Source of the DNA: Thermoplasmata archaeon
Lineage (GTDB): Archaea > Thermoplasmatota > Penumbrarchaeia > Penumbrarchaeales > Penumbrarchaeaceae
Direction of reading: 5' to 3'
Length of the DNA stretch: 16,063 bases
Assembly (NCBI GenBank): GCA_023145185.1
Contig: JAGLEG010000307.1
Span: 1-16,063 of the forward strand
The notes under the pieces were generated by a model that was not told the origin of the DNA, searched no databases, and saw nothing but the letters and a program-made list of their open reading frames with translations. A program made the translations under genes and the position numbers. Position 1 is the stretch's first letter, and each line of letters starts with the position of its first letter. Of the stretch, positions 8,033 to 14,885 are shown in pieces.

Positions 8033-8050
8033 CACAGGATGGTTATAAAG

Positions 8051-8383
8051 ATGAGTACTGAAAACGCGAAGATGGTGGAGTTGAACACGGCCGGGTATCA
8101 CGATTTCCTCAAGAACAACAGGGTTGTGTTGGTGGATTACTGGGCGGGATGGTGCATGCCCTGTGTGATGCAGGGAAACCTTTTTGAGAAGAGCATGGAT
8201 AAACTGCCCAAAGGTGGTGTGATCGCCAAGCTGAACGTTGACGAGAGCCCGGAGATCGCCAACGAGCTGGGCATCCAGTCGATACCCCAGCTCACGCTCT
8301 TTGTGGACGGTAAATCCGTAAAGGGATGGACCGGGGTAACCCCGGCAGAAGTAATATTCTCCGAGATGAAAGCCCATCTCTAG
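8051..8383 (+). CDS. Thioredoxin-like protein with WCMPC active site
   Basis: 110 residues, a complete single thioredoxin domain without signal peptide, so cytoplasmic. It has VVLVDYWAGWCMPC (25-38) with the two redox cysteines C35 and C38, the KLNVDESPEIANELGIQSIP segment, and the cis-proline P79 before the TLFVDGK strand. It would reduce protein disulfides or act with a reductase. The dipeptide between the cysteines is Met-Pro rather than the usual Gly-Pro, which may shift redox potential. The start at 8051 is chosen because homologous length begins here and a TATA-like box lies upstream; the frame stays open to 7979. Its stop overlaps that of the convergent DUF711 gene within CTAG. Confidence 0.9.
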   Translation: MSTENAKMVELNTAGYHDFLKNNRVVLVDYWAGWCMPCVMQGNLFEKSMDKLPKGGVIAKLNVDESPEIANELGIQSIPQLTLFVDGKSVKGWTGVTPAEVIFSEMKAHL

Positions 8384-9522
8384 ACGGGCAGCACCTTGCA
8401 GTTCACCAGATAGGGCGAGTGGACGTCAGTCCTCTCCCCTTTTTTAATTCCGATCATGGGCAGGAGCCTCGCAGACAGGGGCTTGTTCAATCTTATCGAC
8501 AGGGACGCCACGTCGCGTATGGTGTTCTCCAGGGCCCGTTTCTCCGTATCGCCAGGTATCGGGACCGTATCGAGGCCGGTCCCGCATACCGACGAGTAGG
8601 AGAGGAGGTCTGGAATGGTCAGTTGGTCGTTGTCCGAGGCTTCTGCAAGGCCCAGGTCCTCCATCACCGGAAGCATCAGGCCGGAGTATCCGCAGATATT
8701 GATATCAAGTGATCTCAGGACTCCGGTGATCATCTCACATACGGAGAGCGTTCCGGGCGAGGCGAAGTGGCCGTCCAACAGGTTCGAGATCGCCAATGCA
8801 ACGCTTCCCTTTTTCTCCAGGGATGGGGCCGTGGATACGTCTATCCCTCCGAAAAATATATTCTCCAACTGTGATAGTTCAGATGCACTGTTCTCAATGG
8901 TCTTGAGGCTCTGCTCGTAGAGTTCTTTGAACCTCATTCCAGCCCCTTTCAGGGTGCCCCCCACCTTGAACGCATCGTACAGGACGTCCCCGCTCTCCAT
9001 GCCGATCGTGAACGTTGGGACCTCCTGCGTGTGGTACGATGCGGGGAAGAACGGGATGTCCGCCGGGCAGTTGGCAATTGTTGTGAAGTTGAAGTTCTTC
9101 AGGCCGATGCCGTCCAGTTCGGAGATCCTCAAAGAGGCATCTGCGGCGGATCTGATGTTATCATTTTGGATGCCTGCACCGTAGTCCCCTGCCCATGCCG
9201 AGGCGCAGGTTATCCCGGTCCTCTCGATGATATCCGGTATGAGGTCAATGGCGTCCGGCGTCGTCGCAGGCCCGATGCTGAGGAAATCAATTCCATATCT
9301 CTTTGAAATGTGTTCAAGTCCGCATATGCTCTCAAGGAGGTCGTCCCTTTTCAGGCCGTGGTCCTCGAAGGGCTGGGTTGAGATCCGGACGGTCTGCACC
9401 TCGATATCCATTTTCTCAAAGGCCCTCTTTGCTATCTTGAGGAACTCCCCCCCCCTTGAGATCGTCTCCTCCGGGCCCCTTATGTTGACCCTGGTTCCCA
9501 GCGTGATCGTTCGGATTCTCAT
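8380..9522 (-). CDS. DUF711 (UPF0210/PFL-like) family protein
   Basis: 380 residues, cytoplasmic. Conserved stretches are RTITLGTRVNI (4-14), FLSIGPATTPDAIDLIPDII (80-99), ADIPFFPASYH (154-164), GGIDVSTAPSLE (225-236), GYSGLMLPVMEDLGLAE (278-294), SVCGTGLDTVPIPGD (311-325) and KPLSARLLPMIGIKKGERTD (347-366). These match DUF711, a fold related to pyruvate formate-lyase-like proteins, whose reaction is not established to my knowledge. It is slightly shorter than the roughly 450-residue bacterial members. A TATA box at 9544-9553 sits about 26 bases before ATG 9522 with no ribosome binding site, so the mRNA is likely leaderless. Convergent with the thioredoxin gene, sharing 4 bases at the ends. 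Confidence 0.88.
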   Translation of the reverse strand: MRIRTITLGTRVNIRGPEETISRGGEFLKIAKRAFEKMDIEVQTVRISTQPFEDHGLKRDDLLESICGLEHISKRYGIDFLSIGPATTPDAIDLIPDIIERTGITCASAWAGDYGAGIQNDNIRSAADASLRISELDGIGLKNFNFTTIANCPADIPFFPASYHTQEVPTFTIGMESGDVLYDAFKVGGTLKGAGMRFKELYEQSLKTIENSASELSQLENIFFGGIDVSTAPSLEKKGSVALAISNLLDGHFASPGTLSVCEMITGVLRSLDINICGYSGLMLPVMEDLGLAEASDNDQLTIPDLLSYSSVCGTGLDTVPIPGDTEKRALENTIRDVASLSIRLNKPLSARLLPMIGIKKGERTDVHSPYLVNCKVLPV

Positions 9523-9543
9523 GTCAATATCAGCATCAACTGA

Positions 9544-9553
9544 TGATAAAAAG
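9544..9553 (-). promoter_or_regulatory. TATA box of the DUF711 gene (leaderless start)
   Basis: On the minus strand CTTTTTATCA is centred about 26 bases upstream of the start codon, which fits transcription beginning at the ATG itself. Confidence 0.55.
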
Positions 9554-9740
9554 TTATTGGGCTTGCCCTGCTTTGTTTCTTCGTTTCCCCCTTTCTCTCA
9601 TGATGAGGGGGGACCGGGAATGTGAGGTCCATTAGATCCTGGATGATGGAAACTTCTATTATCAGTCTCGCTTATCATTGTCAATGGATGGGGTGGATCA
9701 AAGCTCCCATTTAGAGGGATCATAGAATTGGGGTGTGAAA

Positions 9741-10031
9741 ATGGACTACCGAAGAAAAAGAGCGATTGCCAGTGGATTCAAGGTCCTGGGTTTGATGATC
9801 ATCTTTGTGGGGATGGCGTGGGGATCGATGGAAGTGGGAGCGGGAATATACAATCACGATGATTCTCAACTCGGCGGGGGATATCAGATATTGGGGGTCT
9901 CGATCGGTATATCGATCGGCCTGTTGATCCTCGGTGGGATATGGGACCGGGTCGCCGATGATATGAGACACGAGGAGCTGATGGAAAAATTATCGCAGGT
10001 CAGGCCCGATCGGATGCAACGCAGACGATAA
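9741..10031 (+). CDS. Small two-helix membrane protein, unknown function
   Basis: 96 residues with a basic N-terminus (MDYRRKRAIASGFK), then hydrophobic segments at about residues 15-37 (VLGLMIIFVGMAWGSMEVGA) and 48-68 (YQILGVSIGISIGLLILGGI), and a charged C-terminal tail. I do not recognise a family. ATG at 9741 is preferred over GTG at 9735 because TTGGGGTG lies just upstream. Third-position codon use is like the upstream genes. It stands alone between the DUF711 gene and the large surface protein, and could be an inner-membrane accessory protein; nothing shows a partner. Confidence 0.65.
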   Translation: MDYRRKRAIASGFKVLGLMIIFVGMAWGSMEVGAGIYNHDDSQLGGGYQILGVSIGISIGLLILGGIWDRVADDMRHEELMEKLSQVRPDRMQRRR

Positions 10032-10053
10032 TGCTCTCATGTGACGAAAGCCC

Positions 10054-10065
10054 TTTTATATATAT
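10054..10065 (+). promoter_or_regulatory. TATA box of the GLUG surface-protein gene
   Basis: TTTTATATATAT is the strongest TATA-like box in the window. Expected transcription start is around 10083-10088, which coincides with the left edge of hairpin element copy B. The mRNA leader would therefore be made almost entirely of that element. Confidence 0.5.
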
Positions 10066-10080
10066 TTCAATCTGATTTCA

Positions 10081-10187
10081 TTGGAATCCCAACTTTGAAA
10101 GATAGAATATGATCTGAGGGAAGTCAATTTTGGGAGAGACCTCACTTTGACACTCATCTGTACTCATATGTCAAAGTTAGGTTGGAA
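10081..10187 (-). repeat. Dispersed two-hairpin element, copy B (inverted)
   Basis: About 107 bp from TTGGAATCCCAACTTTGA to AGGTTGGAA, the reverse complement of copy C. One hairpin pairs ACCTCACTTTGACAC (10139-10153) with ATGTCAAAGTTAGGT (10168-10182). The other, weaker one pairs TCCCAACTTTGAAAG (10087-10101) with AAGTCAATTTTGGGA (10121-10135). It occupies the predicted 5' leader of the surface-protein gene. Confidence 0.8.
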
Positions 10188-10194
10188 TGGTAGG

Positions 10195-13100
10195 ATGATG
10201 TCGATGGCTGGATCAACGAGGAACGTAGTTCTTATCGTGTTGTTGATACTACTGGGTTCCATCCTGATATCAGGGCCCTCTGAAGGAGAGGAGGGTGTCC
10301 ATAAAGTGTCTCCTGTGGTCTCTTCCATCTCCTTCGCAGGTGGCAATGGGGCCGCAGGGAACCCTTATCAGGTCTCAAATGTGACACAGCTTCAGAACAT
10401 CAGTGCAAATTTAACTGCCCATTATATTCTGATCAGTGATATCAACGCTTCAGAGACAGAGAGTTGGAATAACGGAAGTGGCTTCAGGCCAATTGGCAAT
10501 CTTTCAAACAAGTTCAGCGGAAGCTTGGAAGGGCAGAATAATAACATTACCGGCTTGTTCATTAACTATTCCTTCGAGGATAATGTTGGGCTTTTTGGAT
10601 ATTTAAATATTGAAGCAGTTCTTAGTAATGTCACTCTGATTCGCAATAATATTAGCGGTGTCGATAACATCGGTGGTCTAGTAGGATATAACGACGGCAT
10701 GGTGTCTAACTCTTCTGTCACAGGGAATGTGAGCGGCCATTGGTGTGTTGGTGGACTTGTAGGACGAAACTACCGCGGTACAGTGGACAACTGTTCTGCT
10801 GCAGGGAATGTGAGTGGTGATTGGTATGTCGGTGGATTTGTGGGTTTGAACTTCTACGGTACGGTGTCCAACAGTTACGGCACCGGAATAGCGAATGGTG
10901 AACATAGTGTAGGTGGACTCGCGGGATTGAACTTATTCGGCGCGGTGTCCAACAGTTATGCCATCGGAACGGTGAACGGTGAAAATGGAGTTGGCGGGCT
11001 TATGGGTACCAACTCCCAAGGCACTGTGTCCAACAGTTGTTACTGTATCAACAATACAATGGTAAATGATAATGACTATGTTACCCCATATGGTATTTAT
11101 AAAAACCAATTTAAAGACTGGATGGATAATGGCAGGTCACTTGAGATCAAAGATTATCTACCCTATGATCCCGTAATGGATTGTTATAATATTTCAAATA
11201 TTTTAGATATTAAAAATATGCTTCCTTTTGCAGCTAATAATAATTATAATTACTTACAAACAGCTGATATCGATATGTCATCTGAGTCTGGACTTTACAT
11301 ACCAGTTCTAATCGCAGGAGAATTTGATGGAAATGGATATAATATTTCAAATCTCAATGTTACTTTTTACATTAATTTAAACATAGGTATGTTTGGCCAT
11401 ATTGGAAGTGAAGTTATTTTAAAGAACATATCTTTGATCGAGAATGATGTGAGCGGCAATTATAATGTTGGTGGACTTATTGGGCATAACTACGGCACGG
11501 TGTTAAATTGTTTCGCTACAGGAGACATAAGTGGCAATTCAGGTTATATCGGTGGACTCGTGGGTTGGAACGGTGGTACTTTATCCTATTGTAATTCTGT
11601 AGGTAACATATGCGGTAAATTTCAAGTTGGCGGACTTGTGGGAGTCAACTACGGTGCGGTGTCCAACTGTTCTGCTGCAGGGAATGTGAGTGGCGATTCT
11701 ACAGTCGGTGGACTTGTTGGTTACAATTATCGATACTGTAAAGTCTTCAACAGTTATGCAATAGGGGATGTGAGTGGTAATTATAGAATAGGTGGACTCA
11801 TAGGAGACAACGATGGTACGGTGTCCAACTGTTACGCCACAGGAAATGTGAGTGGCGTTAATATTTATGTTGGTGGACTCGTGGGGGTAAATAGGCACGG
11901 TACAGTATCCAACTGTTATGCTGCAGGAGCAGTGAATGGCAATCATTCTGTCGGTGGACTCGTGGGAACCAATGAACGCTATGGCACAGTCTCAAATTGT
12001 TATTCCAAGGGAATGGTGAACGGTAATAATTCCGTCGGTGGGCTCGTAGGAGTTAACTTTCAAGGCATGGTATATAGTTGTTACTCAATAGGAAGAGTAG
12101 TCGGAACTGGAGCCAATATTGGTGGCCTAGTGGGGGATAACGACAATGGTGCAGTGCTCTATAGTTTCTGGGACAACTTCACATCCAGACAAAACACAAG
12201 CGAAGGAGGAAACGGAAAAAACACCTTGGATATGAAGAAAATAAACACATTTCCATCTGTTGGATGGAATTTCTCCTCGATCTGGGGGGTATTCGAGAAC
12301 AGGTCGTATCCATATCTCAGATGTATGGACTACGGAATGCCCGAGATATTGAACCAGCAGTACGGTCCGGCCTTTGAGGATCAGGAGTACTTCAATATGT
12401 TGACCTCATGGTCAGTGCTTCCGGGCGGTTACGGAGCGTACTGGAACTTCACCACAAACGCTGGGGACTGGCTGTATCTCACCGAAGATGGGATCCTGAA
12501 GGGAACGCCTACAAATGATGATGTGAGATTTCACTGGGTTAATATTACAGCAACTTTGAACGGCATAGACTTTGATTTCCTGAACTCATCATTGTATGTT
12601 GTGAACCGGAACGATGATCCCGTGATCACGACACTTGCTCTCCCAAAAGCTACGGAGGATGAACTATATTCCTTTACCTTGGAGGCAATTGATATAGACC
12701 CTACTGAGGATTCTTTGAAATGGTCATTGGAGACCAATGCGATCTTCCTTGATCTTGATGAGGATGAAGGAATACTATCTTGCATCCCAACAAATAGCGA
12801 TGTTGGAGAGTGGTGGATTAGGATATCAGTATCCGATCAAAATGGTGGATATGATGAGAGAAATTACACAATAGACGTTGTAAATGTAAATGACGATCCA
12901 GAGATACTGCCCATCTCCCTGCAATATCTCACAGAGGATCAATTATTCTTCATAGATCTTGATGCCATTGACGTTGATCCTACCGATGATCAATTACACT
13001 GGAGCATCTTGACCAAAGAGATCATTATGAATCTCAACTACACCGATTTCGAGGTCCCACAACGGATCAAGATAGACCCCAATACCGGAATGCTTTCCGG

Positions 13101-14184
13101 CTTTGCCAACAACTACGAAGTGGGCTCATTATGGGTACAGGTCACAGTTACAGACGAACATGGTGGATCCGACCAGATGGACCTCTACTTCGATGTCATC
13201 AACGTGAACGATGATCCAATTATTGCATCATTTGATGCCCCTCTTGCTCACAGAGACGTCCCATATAATCTTGAACTCTTGGCGGATGATATCGATCTGA
13301 CCAATGATACCCTGACATGGGATCTGACGACGGATGCTGCATTCCTTCATATCGACTCATCAACAGGTAAGATCTGGGGGCTACCTAAAATTGATGATGT
13401 TGGCATCTGGTGGGTGAACGTCACAATAACCGATTGGAACGGCGGGTTCGATTGGGAGAATTTCACAATAACAGTTGTCAATGACAACCATCCCCCGATC
13501 CTGATCGTAACCGACCTGACATTGACCATGGAGGAGGACTCGGAAGGGGAGACCTTGAACCTATACGATGTCTTCCAGGATGTAGACGGAGATATCCTTT
13601 CATTTGAAATTGAAGGGTATGGACCTCTTACCATTTTGATGGATGGAGGCATTGTTACCTTCATTCCATATCCGAACTGGTTCGGAACCGAGGTTTTCCA
13701 TCTTACCGCATCCGATGGTGAATATTCGGTCGATATCGACTTAATCGTGATAGTAACATCCGTGAATGATGCTCCAATGGGGGCATCGATCATCGCCGAA
13801 TCTAGCTATTATAAAAATGAAGCTCAGATCCTGAGTGCAACGGCATCAGATGTGGACATCCCGTATGGGGACACGTTGACATATAGATGGAGATCAGACC
13901 TGGTTGGAGGGATCGGTTATAGCCAGACCATCAATGTCTTCCTGTTGGAAGGCCTTCACCGGATCACTATTACGGTGACGGATTCGGACGGTCTCTCGAC
14001 CAACACCACAATTGAGATCGAGATATTGCCTTTGGAGATAGAGGAAAAACCTGATGAAAAGGAGAACGATGAGCCCATTCCACTTCTTCTCCTCCTTCTG
14101 TTGATCCTCGCTTCCATCGCCATTGTGGCAACGTTCTATATGGCAATGAGGTGGAAGCGAATAGGTCGCCTGCCCGAGGAATGA
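10195..14184 (+). CDS. Giant surface protein: 14 GLUG repeats, Ig/cadherin-like modules, C-terminal membrane anchor
   Basis: 1329 residues from ATG 10195. A signal segment (residues 10-27, NVVLIVLLILLGSILISG) is followed by two GLUG modules. Module 1 has a cap (55-159) and five repeats (from 160). Module 2 has a second cap (from about 323) and nine repeats (426-about 660). Repeats are 26-28 residues of the form GGLVGxNxGTVSNCYAxGNVSG, most with an N-x-S/T sequon, so heavy N-glycosylation is likely. Next are four Ig-like (He_PIG) modules joined by NxNDDP linkers (804, 897, 1003, 1096), a cadherin-like module ending SVNDAP (1190), a PKD-like domain, a Pro/Glu stretch, a membrane helix (1294-1318) and a basic tail. 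It is probably an adhesin or cell-envelope protein. The frame stays open to TTG 10147, but that start lies inside the hairpin element; Met at 10204 is another option. Confidence 0.88.
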   Translation: MMSMAGSTRNVVLIVLLILLGSILISGPSEGEEGVHKVSPVVSSISFAGGNGAAGNPYQVSNVTQLQNISANLTAHYILISDINASETESWNNGSGFRPIGNLSNKFSGSLEGQNNNITGLFINYSFEDNVGLFGYLNIEAVLSNVTLIRNNISGVDNIGGLVGYNDGMVSNSSVTGNVSGHWCVGGLVGRNYRGTVDNCSAAGNVSGDWYVGGFVGLNFYGTVSNSYGTGIANGEHSVGGLAGLNLFGAVSNSYAIGTVNGENGVGGLMGTNSQGTVSNSCYCINNTMVNDNDYVTPYGIYKNQFKDWMDNGRSLEIKDYLPYDPVMDCYNISNILDIKNMLPFAANNNYNYLQTADIDMSSESGLYIPVLIAGEFDGNGYNISNLNVTFYINLNIGMFGHIGSEVILKNISLIENDVSGNYNVGGLIGHNYGTVLNCFATGDISGNSGYIGGLVGWNGGTLSYCNSVGNICGKFQVGGLVGVNYGAVSNCSAAGNVSGDSTVGGLVGYNYRYCKVFNSYAIGDVSGNYRIGGLIGDNDGTVSNCYATGNVSGVNIYVGGLVGVNRHGTVSNCYAAGAVNGNHSVGGLVGTNERYGTVSNCYSKGMVNGNNSVGGLVGVNFQGMVYSCYSIGRVVGTGANIGGLVGDNDNGAVLYSFWDNFTSRQNTSEGGNGKNTLDMKKINTFPSVGWNFSSIWGVFENRSYPYLRCMDYGMPEILNQQYGPAFEDQEYFNMLTSWSVLPGGYGAYWNFTTNAGDWLYLTEDGILKGTPTNDDVRFHWVNITATLNGIDFDFLNSSLYVVNRNDDPVITTLALPKATEDELYSFTLEAIDIDPTEDSLKWSLETNAIFLDLDEDEGILSCIPTNSDVGEWWIRISVSDQNGGYDERNYTIDVVNVNDDPEILPISLQYLTEDQLFFIDLDAIDVDPTDDQLHWSILTKEIIMNLNYTDFEVPQRIKIDPNTGMLSGFANNYEVGSLWVQVTVTDEHGGSDQMDLYFDVINVNDDPIIASFDAPLAHRDVPYNLELLADDIDLTNDTLTWDLTTDAAFLHIDSSTGKIWGLPKIDDVGIWWVNVTITDWNGGFDWENFTITVVNDNHPPILIVTDLTLTMEEDSEGETLNLYDVFQDVDGDILSFEIEGYGPLTILMDGGIVTFIPYPNWFGTEVFHLTASDGEYSVDIDLIVIVTSVNDAPMGASIIAESSYYKNEAQILSATASDVDIPYGDTLTYRWRSDLVGGIGYSQTINVFLLEGLHRITITVTDSDGLSTNTTIEIEILPLEIEEKPDEKENDEPIPLLLLLLLILASIAIVATFYMAMRWKRIGRLPEE
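10672..11040 (+). repeat. GLUG repeat array, module 1 (five units)
   Basis: Five coding repeats beginning GGLVGYN, GGLVGRN, GGFVGLN, GGLAGLN and GGLMGTN, spaced 26-27 codons apart. The last is cut short by SCYCINN before the second cap. DNA similarity between units is high around GGTGTCCAACAGTTA. Confidence 0.85.
10788..10817 (+). repeat. 30-bp direct repeat, first copy
   Basis: The segment from CAACTGTTCTGCTGCAG to GTGAGTGG is identical, base for base, to 11664-11693. It lies in the second GLUG unit of module 1. Confidence 0.8.
11470..12170 (+). repeat. GLUG repeat array, module 2 (nine units)
   Basis: Nine coding repeats starting GGLIGHN, GGLVGWN, GGLVGVN, GGLVGYN, GGLIGDN, GGLVGVN, GGLVGTN, GGLVGVN and GGLVGDN, spaced 26-28 codons. 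They are preceded by their own cap (about 11161-11469), which is the most AT-rich part of the gene. Confidence 0.85.
11664..11693 (+). repeat. 30-bp direct repeat, second copy
   Basis: Identical to 10788-10817 and in the same reading frame, 876 bases (292 codons) downstream, in the third unit of module 2. Confidence 0.8.
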
Positions 14185-14289
14185 TCGAGAAACGGGTAGA
14201 CCTCGGTAACCCTTATATTCTGGAGGTTGTGAATTTTCAGATAGGTATCGAGAAATGTGATCAAAGCTTATATCTCAGGAAACCAGTGG

Positions 14290-14400
14290 TTCCAATCCAG
14301 CCTAACTTTGACACAATGAGCATAGATGAGTGTCAAAGTGAGGCTTCTCCCAACATTGACAGGCTAAGATCATATTCGATCTGTCAAAGTTGGGATCCAA
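14290..14400 (+). repeat. Dispersed two-hairpin element, copy C
   Basis: About 111 bp. Hairpin 1 pairs GCCTAACTTTGACAC (14300-14314) with GTGTCAAAGTGAGGC (14330-14344) around a 15-base loop. Hairpin 2 pairs TCCCAACATTGACAG (14348-14362) with CTGTCAAAGTTGGGA (14381-14395) around an 18-base loop. Each stem matches at 14 of 15 positions. It lies between the converging ends of the surface-protein gene and the Toprim-like gene, where it could also act as a terminator for both. The rest of 14185-14405 shows nothing recognisable. Confidence 0.85.
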
Positions 14401-14405
14401 TAGAT

Positions 14406-14879
14406 TTACACTGACTTCAACACAGAGAATATGTTTTGAAATAAGCCGGTTGATGCCAGTAATTCATCCAAGAATCTTTGATATGTTAAATTTTTATATG
14501 GATTCATCTGATGAAGTGATCTTGGATCAAGTTCCAATCCATAGGGTGTAGGATCGATCCCTTCGTTCTCAGCAACATCAATTATTATCTCTTCCAGATA
14601 TGGCTTCATTATTATCAACCGAGTTTTTTCACATTCTTGATGACGATAGAGATCGAATGGTCCAACACTATTTTCGAACACGAATTTTGACACACCCGGG
14701 TGTTGGTTTGCCCAAGGGTCTTCATCGATAATTCCGATCTCTCCAGGACACTCAAGCAATCTTGCAATTACTCCTGATTTTCCCCTTTGATGAAGAATCC
14801 TGATCTGATCCGATCCCATTATTTTTAACAATGAGGATACGATATAATGGTCTGTATTACATTCTACGGAAATATTCAT
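14406..14879 (-). CDS. Small Toprim-like protein, partner of the ATPase
   Basis: 157 residues, no signal or membrane segment. VECNTDHYIV at the N-terminus supplies a glutamate (E6) at a strand end, and EIGIIDEDPW (47-56) supplies a DxD pair (D52, D54). Glu followed by DxD in this order is the Toprim metal-binding pattern of OLD-type nucleases. Later TRLIIMKPYLEEIIIDVAEN and YGLELDPRSLHQMN are regular helix-strand stretches of a family I only partly recall. It starts six bases after the ATPase stop with GGATGA upstream, so translation is coupled. A metal-dependent nuclease or nucleotide-processing role is inferred; a clear second acidic pair is not obvious, so it could also be a non-catalytic relative. 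Confidence 0.65.
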   Translation of the reverse strand: MNISVECNTDHYIVSSLLKIMGSDQIRILHQRGKSGVIARLLECPGEIGIIDEDPWANQHPGVSKFVFENSVGPFDLYRHQECEKTRLIIMKPYLEEIIIDVAENEGIDPTPYGLELDPRSLHQMNPYKNLTYQRFLDELLASTGLFQNIFSVLKSV

Positions 14880-14885
14880 TTCAAT

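Noticed and set aside
9575..9620. C-run and G-run hairpin after the DUF711 promoter
   Set aside because: CCCCC and GGGGGG can pair around a loop of more than ten bases, but there is no T-tract and no gene end adjacent on either strand that needs a terminator.
10147..10194. Upstream TTG start for the surface-protein gene
   Set aside because: It lies inside hairpin 1 of element copy B, has no ribosome binding site and would put a non-signal-like stretch before the signal peptide.
10672..12170. Regularly spaced repeats that could suggest a CRISPR array
   Set aside because: The period of about 78-84 bases is a multiple of three, repeats are imperfect, and the frame is open throughout as GLUG protein repeats.
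14151..14414. 87-residue plus-strand open frame
   Set aside because: It overlaps the end of the surface-protein gene in another frame and runs through the hairpin element; no start signal.
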